Positions 34,431 through 46,047 of a stretch of 64,000 nt of DNA are shown one piece after another (position 1 is the stretch's first letter; every line of letters begins with the position of its first letter). The translations under genes were made by a program, and so were the position numbers. The notes below the pieces were generated by a model. It had not been told where the DNA came from, made no database searches, and was given only the letters and a program-made list of their open reading frames with translations. The stretch is from Arachis hypogaea (taxonomy: Eukaryota; Streptophyta; Magnoliopsida; Fabales; Fabaceae): contig NC_092054.1 of NCBI RefSeq assembly GCF_003086295.3, forward strand, positions 20,370,144 to 20,434,143, read 5' to 3'.

Positions 34431-35436
34431 ATGGCATCATCAAGCTCTAAAAGAAGAAAGGGAAAGGAGCCTATGGAGCAACGCCCTTTCGATGAAAAGA
34501 AGTTTAGAACTTTTTATCATGCACTCCAATTTGGATGGATGGCTGATAAGGAGATCATATATGAGCTAGGCTTTCAAGTCAAGAAAACCGAGTGCCCCAA
34601 AATCACAGAGAAGGTAGAAAAGAGAAGATGGGAGCTCCTCACCGATCCGGTCACCGCAAGAATAAATGCAACGCTCGTGAGAGAGTTCTACGCAAATGCG
34701 GTGAGGTATGATAAGAAAGAGGAGTCTTATATAAGTTTTGTGAGAGGGGTGACGGTGGATTTTAGTCCCATGAGCATCACGAGAGTGCTGAAGCTACGGA
34801 CCATACCTTTTGAGGAAGAAAGTTATCAATCTCGAATAGATGGTAATCCTAATTATGACCAGATTGTGAAAGATATCTGCATACAAGGGGCAGACTGGAT
34901 GAGAGATCCCAATGGAAAACCCAAATTTATCAAAAGAGGTGATCTCACCCCTGAAACAAAGAGATGGTTTGAAATTGTAAGGAGATCCATCCTTCCTGCT
35001 AGAAATAACTCAGAGGTGAATATTAAGAGAGCAACAATGGTGCAATGCATACTAAAAGGGGGAGAGATCAAAGTGCACGAGCTCATAGCCCAAGGCATTA
35101 GGAAGATGGCTGAGAAAAGTGATTCTGGAGGAAGGTTAGGCTATCCCAGCACCATTTTCCGCCTATGTGACAAGGCCGGGGTAGTATTCGAAGATGAAAA
35201 CCCCGAATGGATACTTAGTTGGACAGCTACCTATAGTACATCCGGGAATCACAAAATATGACGAAGTGAAGGATGAGTTAGCACGAGAAGAAAGAGTAAA
35301 GGTAGAGAAGAGTCATGAATCAGTAAAGAAGGCACTTGAAGACTGGAAAAGAGCCAGACTAGCACGGATACAAGGAAGTACAAGTGGACACAAAGAGGAC
35401 AAACAAGAAGGAGAGCAGGAGCAACCCCAAGAGTAA
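34431..35436 (+). pseudogene. Element A 3' ORF, putative plant transposon protein type, one frameshift
   Basis: The ATG at 34431 starts MASSSSKRRKGKEPMEQRPF with a basic N-terminus (possible nuclear signal KRRKGK). The central part contains FSPMSITRVLKLRTIPFEEE and MVQCILKGGEIKVHELIA, resembling the domain annotated as putative plant transposon protein (PF20167-like) in many legume and other plant repeats; its function is unknown. The frame is open to 35261, but the natural continuation (GQLPIVHPGITKYDEV, then a charged, coiled-coil-like tail to 35436) is in the next frame, so a single extra base near 35217 is likely. It occupies the place where Athila-like elements carry an envelope-like ORF. 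Confidence 0.75.
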
Positions 35437-36527
35437 AAGGTGGTGGAGTTCCCTCATTGTCCCATCTCTTTTTCAAGTTTTTAAATAAGGAAAATCATGT
35501 ATGAAATAGAACATGCTTCCATGGTAGTTTAGGATTTTCAATTCTATTTTTAGTATTCTCCTTGCTTAGGTCTATGATTACTAGTCAAATTGCCTGTTTT
35601 CAATTCCATCTTGCTTATTGTGTTGCTTGTCTCCTTTTGAATCAAATAAAAAGAGATGTTATGAAAGACCAGAGTGGAGTTCATATTGTGGAGTAAGTTT
35701 CTAAGTTTGTGGTATGGTAATAGATTAGCTAAGTTAGTTCACCAATAAGGTGGGAAGGCAACTATCTATCCGGAATCATATGCTTGAAACACACCCCATG
35801 AGACTAGCTAAATAACAAGATCCTAATAAGAAAAAGGGAAAGAGAAAATGAAAGTTGAAAAATAAAAGGAAAAGAGTAAGAAATAAGTCTAGGCACCAAG
35901 GGTTTGAATCTTGAGGCATGTGTCTGTGGTGCTCCTGTGTAAGGGATTTACTTGGATGAATAAGCTCTCAGGGGTGCCTTATCACTTGGTAACTTGGGTT
36001 AACTAACCCGGGATTATCAGCTGAAAGTCCACTATCAAGAGTAACCCTTGCTACAGAGCACTTAGTAACCCAAAGAGGTGCTGGACACCAAGGTCTCAAG
36101 AAAAGGAAATAACAAACCATGTGCCTGTGGTGTGTATGTATGGGGGAAAGAGACTTGAGGGAGTAAGTCCTTAGGGGTGTCTTAACACCTAGCACCTTGA
36201 ACCAACTGGTTCGGGAGTGCTGGCTGAAAGCTTATCTTAAAGAGTCACCCCCTCACAGAGCACCTAGTCTAAGAACACAAATAAGCCCTGAAATGACAAA
36301 AAGGATCAATGAATAAAAGTTTCATAGGGTGCAATCAAGTGAGTATTCCAGGACATGATAAAGGTCTGAAAGCCAGTGAAGGAATGAACCTAAGTTGCTA
36401 TGCATGAAACCCCATAAAACCAAGAACATGACTTCCACAATAATGATTCATTCATCTTTTTATTTCATTCATCATTCTCTTGTTCCAGTACTTGCTTAGG
36501 GACAAGCAAGCTTTAAGTTTGGTGTTG
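35437..36527. other. Element A 3' untranslated region with a tandem duplication
   Basis: About 35892-36085 and 36086-36275 are two diverged copies of a unit of about 190-200 bp: CACCAAGG.. then GTGTCTGTGGTG/GTGCCTGTGGTG, TCAGGGGTGCCTTATCAC/TTAGGGGTGTCTTAACAC, GGCTGAAAG and CACAGAGCACCTAGT-like. A copy of AAGTTTGGTGTT ends 2 bp before the 3' LTR. A classical polypurine tract is not obvious. Confidence 0.75.
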
Positions 36528-38866
36528 TGATGCCAGGGCATTTTGGCCAGTTTCACTGACCTTTTCTTTACTGTTTTAGGGTAGTTTCATGCATTTTCTT
36601 AGGAAATAAGCAAGTTTTGGGTAGAATTTCACTTACATCTTGATTCAAGCAAACATTGTGCACTTTACATGATTTCATGAGAATTATGCAAGAATTGTAT
36701 AACAAACTGAATGATGCATGTCTCATGATTTGAATTAGAACTTTGATGCACTCTATTGCTTGATTTCAGGACAAAGGAAGCAAGGAAGAACCACGTTAGC
36801 AGCCATGTTAGTCTAACTAACGTAACCACTAACGTGGGATGGGAGCTAGCTTGCAACGTTAATGAGAAAAGTAATCGCCAATAACGTCCTTGAAGCCATC
36901 ATAGCCCACGTTAAGAGTCACGTTAACTAAGTTAACGTGAACTCTAACATGGAAGAAGAAAATGAAGCCAACGTTAGTAACACTCACCTTTGTCACTAAC
37001 GTTGGACCAAGCTCATATTAGCCACGTTAAGAGCCACGTTAACTCAGTTAACATGGACTCTAACGTGGGGAAGCAAAAGAATGGCCAACGTTAGTGACAC
37101 TCACCTTTGTTACTAACATTGGACTAAGCCACTTTGAGCCACGTTAGTTGCCACGTTAACTTAGTTAACGTGGAAGCTAACATGGAGGGAGCAAGAATCG
37201 CCAACGTTAGTGACACTCACCTTTGTCACTAACGTTGGAATGAGCCACTATGAGCAACGTTAACTCCCACGTTAACTTAGTTAACGTGGAAGCTAATGTG
37301 GATGAAAGAATGATGAGCCAACGTTAGTGACACTCACCTTTGTCACTAACATTGGAGATGGCTATCACCACCACGTTAGAAGCCACGTTAACCTAGTTAA
37401 CGTGAACTCTAACCTGGGAAGTAGGGGCGTTTTGAAACGTTAGTGACAAAGGTAAGTGTCACTAACATTTTCGAAGATTTGGCAAGCGTATGTTAAAGGT
37501 CACGTTAGCCACACTAACGTGAACTCTAACGTAGGGAAGGGAGGATTCTCAACGTTATTGGAAAAGGTAAGTCCCAATAACGTGTGCGAAGGATCAAGAG
37601 GCAACGTTAGTGGTCACGTTGGTGCCACTAATGTTGAAGTTAACGTGGATCACCCTTGGGTTAGGAACGTTAGTGAAAAAGGTGACTGCCACTAACGTTC
37701 TCGAACCCACACTTTCACTTAACGTTAACGCCACTAACGTCCTAAGCTAAAAGTCCCTGCCTACTTCATACTTTCTCTCTGCAAGTAAAGCTAAGCCCAC
37801 TGAAGAGGATAACTGCTTCAAACTCAAGATCCAAAGGCCCATATCGAAGATTTGAAGAACCAACTAGAAGATCAGAAGAGTAGTATATATAGGGGTAGTT
37901 TTGAATCAAATAGGGGGTTGGAAAATTGAAGAACTACTCTCTGTATTTTACTTTCTCTGTAACTTGTAGTTTAATTCTCAGAATGTACTATCCATCTATA
38001 CTTTTCATTCCCAGAGCTATGAACAACTAAACCCCTTTCATTGGGTTAGGGAGCTCTGTTGTAATTTGATGGATCAATATTAGTTTTCATTATTCTTCTT
38101 CTATCTTTTCTCTTGATTTTACTAGAAAGCTTTCAATCTTCATTAAATTGGGTAGTTATCTTGGAAAAGAAGCTATTCATACTTGGATCTCTTTGGAACT
38201 TTGGAAGAGGAATGAAGAGATCATGCTAGAAATGCCTTTTCATGTTGGACCAAATTGGGGTTTGGATGGATATAGTGACATATAATCCTACCAACACTTT
38301 GATTTGGAAATACATGTGGTATAATCAGTGACCAAACTTCATCTCTTCTCATGAGCAATTGACCAAGGAATTGGCTATTGATCAAGATTTGAGAGATTGA
38401 ATTATCAAGAAATTGGAATTCGATCACTTAAGATTGCCAAGGAGATCAATGAATGCATTGATTGAGGAAGAGATGAAAATGAACTTGATCTGGAGAATGC
38501 AACATCTCCTAAGCCCAATGAATTCCCCATTTCTGATCTTACCCATTTTCTATAGATTCTGCAATCTACTTTTATGAGCATCTTCCCCATTCCCATTTAA
38601 GATTCTGCAATTTACTTTCGGCCATTTACATTCAGCTCTTTATTTCCAGCATTTGTGTTTTCTGCTATTTACTTTCCCCCCATTTAATTTTCTGCAAATC
38701 TCAAATCTAATCCTGCTTAGTTCAACTAGAACATTCCTCTAATTAAAGTTGCTTGACCAATCAATCCCTGTGGAATTCGACCTCACTCTATTGTGAGTTT
38801 TTACTTGACGACAATTCGGTATACTTGCCGAAGGAAAATTGTTGAGATACAAGTTTCTATGCATCA
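36528..38866 (+). repeat. 3' LTR of element A
   Basis: 2339 bp, co-linear with the 5' LTR. The hairpin array lies at about 36800-37750. It ends ..CTATGCATCA, followed by the target duplication ACTTC. Confidence 0.95.
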
Positions 38867-38871
38867 ACTTC

Positions 38872-39999
38872 CAACTTCCTCATTCATCCTACCACCTGCC
38901 AAGTCTCCACTTTCATCAATCTCAACTCAATATTTCAAATTCAAATAATTTTTAATATACATAATTAATTATTTATATCAAATACAATATCAACTTTACC
39001 ACCAATATAGTACCAACAACAACTTCAAATTCATTAGCCATTATACATATACCAAATTACACACACGTCATCCATACAAGCCTCTATCACAACCTCCAAA
39101 ACCATTAACCACACACATAATAATCAATATCAATCAACCACAACATCACAATTCAATTCCTATCTTAAGGCCACTAGCCTAAGTTTTCACGATACATTAT
39201 ATTTTAATTACGAGAAATCGAAACCATACCTTGGTCGATTCCTCCCTAATGCTCGAAACACCACAAGTATTCACCATAAAAAAAAATTCACAGCCCCAAA
39301 GTTCAAGCTCAAGCTCCCAACTTTGTCAATTTGCCTCTAATATCACCAAATTGTTTCCAAATACATAATTCAATCTAAATTTTCATACAACAACACTAGA
39401 ATTACCTTAGGTTTCACAAATTTAGTAATCTTGACAAGGGTAAGGGTTTCCTTACCATTACCCATAAGTCAAATGGAAAAATTTGGTGATTACTCGCCGC
39501 TAGAGTTTACGTAAACCATCAAAATGCCAAAACTCTCAACATCCAAAACACAAAGAAATCACAAACTGAAAAGGGAAGAATTGGATACGAAATCAGAATA
39601 TCCTTACCAAATTGTTGGGTGGGTTTTGTAGAGAATTTCGAGACGAACGTGTGGCCGCTGACGGCTCGTCAATCGGAGCTTCGGATCAAAAGTTATGGCG
39701 AAATAAAATTTGAGTGAGGGTTTGGGCGTTTCACTTGTGTTCTTCCCCCCTTTTCTTTGCTTTCAGCGTGTTTCCCTGATTTGGGAAAGAAGGAGAGCTG
39801 ATGCTCTTATATATTGTGGGCTTGGGTTGGGCCTTGGGCCCATTTTGGGCCCGGTTTAACTGGTTTGGCTCGTTTGACCCAAATTCTTTTTCATATTTTA
39901 ATTTTTTCTACCATATTAAACTATAAAATTCTATTTTCTAATTTTTTAAATAATAATTAATTTATTTGCTAATTATTCACTAATTTTTCGGGTTTTACA
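38872..39999 (-). mobile_element. Family E long LTR, inner part (after element A)
   Basis: It continues the LTR that begins at 25877. 39160-39200 (GGCCACTAGCCTAAGTTTTCAC) matches 43490-43515 in a second E fragment. The end TTCGGGTTTTACA at 39999 matches TTGGGTTTTACA at 41806. The minus strand outside 39999 reads GTTAGGAGGGTAGAA, a plausible polypurine tract. Confidence 0.6.
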
Positions 40000-41170
40000 T
40001 TCTACCCTCCTAACAAAAATTTTTGCCCTCGAAAATTCGCTCTCAAATGGAGACTAAAACATAGAATTGATGACTATTGATACTTACATTAACAATTTGG
40101 CCATGAGAAGAACAGAAAAAATTCAAGTTCGGTGACAAAGGAAAATAAATTCAAGTTATGGATTTAGTCAATCTTTTTCATTGGCTATCCTTTTCTCTTT
40201 TCTTTTTGCTATTAGCTCGGGAATCCATGAAAATTCATTACACTTTAAATTTAGTAATATCAATTTTTCACCAGACTCAAAGAATTGCTTAAGCATGAAC
40301 TTTCATCAACATGCAGCAACAAATGAAACCATTGTATTTGCAACAATAAAACTTATTCAAAAATCCAGTAGATAACCAGTGATTGAATAAAGATTAAGTA
40401 TATACCTGAGCAACTCGATCAATATCCAAAAGCAATAATGCTTTTCTAGTCTCCGGTACTTTCAGAAAAAGAATATGCCAAATTTTTTATGCCAGAAATG
40501 AAGAATAGAGACCATATCAGAATTGAAAGGAAATAGAATGAAGACAGTCCTTTAGAAGGATAAATACTTAATCTAATTAGAAGATTTTTGTGGTTGGAGA
40601 AGATTCCAAAATAGATATGGTGAAAAAGTCCTAACATAATGGATTGAAATTTGGATTAGGGAATAGAGTACCTGCTTGAACAAATTGAGGTTATCGGATA
40701 GTAATAACGGAACAAATTGAACTCCTTGTAAACAAATTGAACAAATCAACTAGTAAAAAATTGATGAAGACGACGACGATGGCACCGAGATCTCAGAAGA
40801 TGACGGCGACGGTACTGCAAACTCAGAAGAGGACTATGATGGCGTTGCGATTTCAGAAGACAACGATGATGGCTGCGAGTTCAGAAGACGACGGCAGCAC
40901 TGCGAGCTCAGACGACGACGGCGGCGCTGCGAGCTCAGATGACGACAACGACACTAACTAAAAAGATGATGACGCGAATGGAGTTGCGAACTCAGAAGAC
41001 GACGATGTCGCAAAGGGAGAGGTTGTTGTGTTGTGCGGTGCTTCCGGTTATGGTCACATCCGTAGTGGAAGGGGTAAAGTGTAGCTCAGTAACCATTTGA
41101 GAAGGTGAGAATGGTGATTGGTGAGGCTGAGTTAGGGTTATCGAGGGGTAGAGTATTTCAGTAACTATTT
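40000..41170. other. DNA between E LTR end and CACTA end
   Basis: If E is a minus-strand element this would be internal sequence, but no gag or pol is recognisable. 40755-40990 is an acidic or basic simple-coding repeat, depending on frame, with TCAGAAGA(C/T)GA(C/T)G.. recurring about every 40-50 bp. No intact gene is visible. Confidence 0.45.
40755..40990 (+). repeat. Imperfect short tandem repeats (TCAGAAGACGACGGC-like)
   Basis: Units of the form GA(T/C)GACG.C.GCG(A)..TCAGAAGACGACGG recur at least five times. One frame reads Glu/Asp-rich (SEDDGDG-like), another Arg-rich. It may derive from an acidic coding region, but frames shift between units. Confidence 0.6.
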
Positions 41171-41735
41171 TAAATTAGCGACCGATTAGTGATAACATTA
41201 TTATAAAGTGTTGCTAAATCGGTTGCTAAGTTAAAAAATAGCGACCAATCTAGTGACCAATCATTTTAAACTAGTATTTATAGTTGGTTGCTAAATCGAT
41301 CGCTATCTTAACTATTAGCAACCAATTTAGCAACCACCAGCTTAGCAACCGAGTTAGCGACCAACTTTTTTCAGCTTATTTCTCTATTGGTTGCAAAATC
41401 GATTGCTAAATTAAAAAATAGCACCGATTTTGTGACCAACATTTCCAAGCGTTACTTTCTCATTTCGGTTGCTAATTCGGTCCCTAAGTTAAAAAATAGT
41501 GATCGATTTTAGCAACCAATTTTATGTTGCTCATATAAAAATCTTATCAGTCATTATTAGTGACCAATTTCTTTGGTCACTAAAATCGGTCGCTGATTGT
41601 AATTTAGCGACTGATTTAGCGACTAAAATTTTTTTGGTCCTTGAAATCCTATAACGGTTGCTAAATCATTTGCGATTAGCAACCAATTTTTTCGGTCACT
41701 AAAATCGGTCGCTATTCTAAAACTTTCTTGTAGTG
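41171..41735. mobile_element. CACTA (En/Spm-type) transposon, one end only
   Basis: The right end reads CTTTCTTGTAGTG, the complement of CACTACAAGAAAG, the classic CACTA terminus. Inside it are many subterminal repeats of GGTTGCTAAATCGGTCGCTA in both orientations. They fill 41171-41725. I find no matching left CACTA terminus upstream, so the element is truncated or its left end has decayed. No transposase is present. Confidence 0.82.
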
Positions 41736-43525
41736 TGTATTTTCTAATTTCTTTAAATAATAATTAATTTATTTGCTCATTATTCACTAATTTCTTGGGT
41801 TTTACAGCAAACATGTAAAAGATGCATATGATGAATGTCTATCCTATTTGGCTCGTGATATCACTTGTCGGTTCAAAATGTCAACCCGACACATCCCCGA
41901 TATGTTGCCTCTCTGCCACACCAGGGATATAGTGCCATGCTCACTCTCAACCCATGGATATATTGCTCGGCGCACTCTTTCAGCTTATAGTGCCCAAGTT
42001 CACTCTTGCGGCAGAAAGGTTATGTGAGCGGGAGACTGTCTCAATCCTCACATCTCAACGTAGGTGGGAGACTGCCTCGGCCCCTACGCCGGCACCGCTA
42101 CCTTGACAATCGAGAGACTGCCATATCCCTTGCCCGAAGCGCATAGCGACTTATTAATACAATTTCGTATCACGTGAGCGGGAGATTGCCACAGCCTCTA
42201 CAACGGAAAACAATGCATATCACAATCACATACTCAATCTCATTAGCCATAACCATTCATTTTCAAGCTTCAAACTCATCATCCATCCTCAATATCACAA
42301 GTTCATCATCAACCCGGCTCCCCACTAGTTCACATGACAACGCCATCCAACTGACATACTAGGCCTAAGTCACCGTCTTCCAAACTCATACATAAAATTA
42401 CTAATCTCAAATCATAAACCCATCTACACTTGTCTTAGGGCCTAATTACTAGCCACAAGTCTTAAGGAGAAGTTAAAGAAGTTTGGAAAGCCACAGAACT
42501 CTTAAATGTGAAGAAAAACACATTTTTAGCAAAACAGGGGTCTCGCGTACGCAAGCCCCCTGTCCGCGTACGCAGGGGTATGAAAGTGGATGATTGCGTA
42601 CGCGACACCCTGCTCGTATACGCAAGTGTCCCATCCCGAATGGAATGCTCGCGTCACGTGTTGAATGTTCGCGTACGCAAAGGTAAAAATCTACATGTCC
42701 GCATACGCACGCATTGTCCGCATACGCAAGATGCCCAACTCGAATAGAATGCTCGCGTCGCATGCACTGTGTCGCGTACGCATGCTGTACCAGACTCAGA
42801 AAAATTTAAAGCTGCAGAATTACAATTTTAAAACACCAAACTTTAAACGATCATAACTTCCTCTACAAAATTTTGTTTCCTCAAACTTTATATCATTTTA
42901 AAGCTCTTGAGATAACCTTTAATTTAAAACAAAGTTCATCCAATTTTAAGGTTTGAGGCTAAAGTTATGATCCGCCAAAGTTCATCAAAAATAGGTTTTC
43001 ACCAAAAGAGACAATTCTCTAGTTTTTCAAAAATTCTAAACCCAACTAACTCAAAACATACTCAAAACAACCCAAAATTCATTATAGACACTCCCCAAAC
43101 ATTTATCACTCACATAACTATCAAAACGACTTAATACTCACCCTCTCCAACTTCAAGTTCCTCCTAAACTCACATCAAAGCTCCTCAATGCCACCATTCA
43201 ATATTTCCAATAATCATCAATCAATTCAGTTAATTCATCAAATCTCCTCAATCATTTATTTTCAACATGAACTACAATAACCATCAATATCATCATCGAT
43301 ATTCATCTTCAAACATCAACACCCCCCATCATAACTCATTAAGGTCATCATACTCATCAATAATCATAATCTACCAACATATATAAATCATCACATTCAA
43401 ACTCATTCAACCTCCATCCAAACTATTATCATGCATAATATTTATATACAATTAATCATACAACCACATCATTCAACCTATCATAGAGGCCACTAGCATA
43501 AGTTTCACAAAACATTATATACTAC
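41736..43525 (-). mobile_element. Second fragment(s) of the family E LTR
   Basis: 41736-41806 repeats the terminal 70 bp of the E LTR (compare 39930-39999). From 41807 the sequence jumps to the middle of the LTR: TGGCTCGTGATATCACTTGTC matches TGGCTGGTGATATCATCTGTC near 27710. It runs to GGCCACTAGCATAAGTTTCAC near 43492, where element D begins. At least two E copies or a rearrangement are implied. Confidence 0.6.
42538..42790. repeat. GCGTACGC palindrome cluster in the E fragment
   Basis: CGCGTACGCA-type sites (also GCATACGC, GTATACGC) occur about ten times in 250 bp, within a longer imperfect repeat containing GAATGGAATGCTCGCGTC/GAATAGAATGCTCGCGTC. The corresponding stretch of the first E copy lies near the element A insertion and lacks such an array. 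Confidence 0.8.
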
Positions 43526-44006
43526 TGTTCATACACCGGTCCGAGCTATAGAGCCGAGTTGGATGAAGATAAAGGGACCGACCTCATGAAAGGTTGGCCC
43601 ATCACCGACCTCTTCGCGAAGAGCTTGGACAAACGCCTTAGAGGCTCAAGAAGGCCCAAAGCGAAAGGATCACCGCTCACCAGAAGGTAGTTGACCAAAG
43701 GAAAAAGATCTCCTCCACAAAAAGATAAGATAAGATATGATAACCAACTTATCTTAAAGGAAGATCATCAAGCATTACTATAAATACACTGGAGCACCCA
43801 TGTATAAGTCATACTCCAATTCTACTAAAAATATGCTTAAAGTCCATACTGACTTAAGCATCGGAGTCTCTTGTAGGTACCACCCCCCTCGGGTGATCGA
43901 GGACCAGCCGCATCTCAAGCTCCAACAAGTCGGGCACGGCAGCCTTGGTCAGACCAGAAGATCTCATCCGAGATCGACCTCCCTGTTTCAGGTAATCCTT
44001 GGAACA
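43526..44006 (+). repeat. 5' LTR of element D
   Basis: 481 bp, starting TGTTCATACACCGGTCCGAG and ending TAATCCTTGGAACA. CTATAAATACACTGGAGCAC near 43780 contains a good TATA box. The inverse of this LTR, somewhat diverged, is at 49078-49554. Confidence 0.88.
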
Positions 44007-44007
44007 T

Positions 44008-44025
44008 TGGCGCCGTTGCCGGAGA
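44008..44025 (+). other. Primer-binding site of element D
   Basis: TGGCGCCGTTGCCGGAGA, one base after the LTR; the same tRNA type as elements A and B. Confidence 0.85.
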
Positions 44026-44047
44026 ATTTGGAAGTCATTCCATCACC

Positions 44048-45210
44048 ATGGCAAACAACTATGCCAACGACCTCAACTTGGGATTAGAAGAAGGAACGCC
44101 ACTTAAGAACACGAATGCCACACCAAACTTTCCAAAGGACACACACCAATCCAAGGGAGACAAGCAGACTCAGAACGCAGAAATTTTAGACGCCATTCGT
44201 GAACAGCAGGATCGCCTCAAACAACTCAAACAAGAAGCTGAACGTCAGTGCGAAGCCGAGCGAGATCTTCGGAGAGAAACAAGACAGTGTCAAGAGCTCG
44301 AAGACAAACTCTTGAAGATCGAAGCCGACCTCAAGACTAAAACCGCTCGGCCTAACCACGAAGATAGCCCCCACAAGGACCAAGACCTGTTCACGAAAGA
44401 AATCATGAAGGCAGTCCCAAAGGACTTCAAAGCCCCTGACATGACCTCATACGATGGTACGTCCGACCCAAGTCATCACCTCAGTAACTTTAGGAGTCGG
44501 ATGTACCTCACGGATGCCTCAGACGCAACCCGCTGCAAAGCCTTCCTGACCACCCTGACCAAGATGGCGATAAAGTGGTTTGACAGCCTGCCACCAAGGT
44601 CGATCACAAGCTTCGATGACCTTGCCAAGAAGTTCTTAGCCAGGTTTTCCAAGCCTGCTAGGGATTAAATAAGGAGATCGGGAAAGCCTCCGCAGTTACA
44701 TGGAGAGATTCAATAAAGCATGCCTTGACATACAGAATCTTTCTACAGAAGCAGCGATTATGGGACTTATCAACGGTCTGCGGGAAGGACCCTTTAGCCA
44801 CTCCATATCCAAGAAACACCCAACATCTCTGAATGAGGTACAAGAACGGGCGGAAAAGTACATCAATATGGAGGAGAACTCCCGATTAGGAGAAACCTCA
44901 AAGACCGGATTCTCCTACCCACCTCGGGACAAGGATAAAGAGTCCAAGAAAAAAGAAGACCAACCTACTGAGAAACCCAAAAAGTACCACAACTACACCC
45001 CCTTCGGGTGTCCCTTGTGGATGTTTACCGAGAGATATGCAACACTGAGAAGATCCCACCCCCTCCCCTGATTAAACACAAGAGAGGAGAAAGTCAGACA
45101 GAGTATTGTGAATACCACCGAATCTACGAGCATCCTACCAACAAGTGCTACGACCTGAAGAATGTCATAGAAAAATTGGCACGAGAAGGGTGACTAGATC
45201 GGTTCTTAGC
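44048..45210 (+). pseudogene. Element D gag
   Basis: The ATG at 44048 (MANNYANDLNLGLEEG) starts 206 codons with a coiled-coil-like Gln/Glu/Arg stretch and then the gag domain (TRCKAFLTTLTKMAIKWFDS, FDDLAKKFLARF). A frame change near 44668 leads to 44700-45071 (MGLINGLREGPFSHSI), and another to 45008-45193. That part contains a zinc-knuckle-like CEYHRIYEHPTNKCYDLK (C..H..H..C spacing typical of this lineage). Confidence 0.85.
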
Positions 45211-45770
45211 CAATAGAGATGATGAACCAAAAAAGAGAATAAGGGACGAAGAGGGCGAACGAGCTGAACATCCCCCTCACACTCCGGAGAGACACATTCA
45301 CATGATAAATGGAGGATTCGCAGGAAGAGAGATCTCTAAGTCATCCTGCAAAAGACACCTTAAAGAGGTGCACCATGTCAGAGAAGGGGATAGGTCACCC
45401 GACCTCCCCACTATTACCTTCACTCAAGAAGACGCCGCAGGCATCATCCCGGGGCATGATGACCCCGTGGTCGTTACCATCATACTTGCCAATGCCAATC
45501 TCCACCAAACATTGGTAGACCAAGGAAGCTCTGCGGATATCCTGTTCAAATCCGCTTTCGACAAGCTTGGCCTACAAGAAAAAGAGCTCAGAGCATATCC
45601 TAATAGCCTATTCAGGCTCGGAGACACCCCAATCCAACCAATTGGGTACATCCCGCTGCACACAACCTTCGGAATAGAAATACGGTCTAGAACGCTAAGT
45701 ATAGACTATATCGTAGTCGACGTGAGCTCTGCGTACAACGCCCTCATAGGTCAGACAACGCTAAATTAGC
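45211..45770 (+). pseudogene. Element D protease region
   Basis: 45302-45769 contains LVDQGSSADILF, with the active-site motif D-x-GSS, and later SAYNALIGQTTLN, typical of retropepsins of this Ty3/gypsy lineage. It ends at a TAG. Confidence 0.82.
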
Positions 45771-46047
45771 TCACGGCGGTAGTCTCCACTCCACACCTAT
45801 GTATGACGTCACAACTCCAGAGGGGATCGCCACCATAAAAGGAGACCAAAGAACCGCGCGACGCTATTACAATGAAAGTCAGAGCCTTAAAGGCGACCCC
45901 AGAGGAAAAGAAACCAACACTATTGAACTCGGGGGAACCCGACCTCGCAAAGAACTTCGTTCCCAACCAGAAGGCAAGACCGAAGAAGTTCAGATCGGAG
46001 GTACTTAAGAAAAAACAACAAAAATAGGGGAGAATCTAAAAGGAGAC

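Larger units (their letters stand above)
28148..38866 (+). mobile_element. Element A: complete non-autonomous Ty3/gypsy-type LTR retrotransposon, 10,719 bp
   Basis: Two LTRs of identical length (2339 bp) bound an internal region of 6041 bp. The target duplication ACTTC is exact (28143-28147 and 38867-38871), inside family E DNA. The primer-binding site follows the 5' LTR. The internal region encodes gag and a protease-like domain in one frame and a separate 3' ORF, but no reverse transcriptase, RNase H or integrase. The element therefore needs proteins from another element. The primer-binding site and gag style fit the Athila-like branch of Ty3/gypsy (inference). In peanut, paired autonomous and non-autonomous gypsy families such as FIDEL/Feral are known, but I cannot assign this copy to one. 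Confidence 0.93.

Noticed and set aside
37456..37695. A 79-codon frame within the 3' LTR hairpin array of element A
   Set aside because: The matching place in the 5' LTR is not open, and the frame runs through palindromes; chance.
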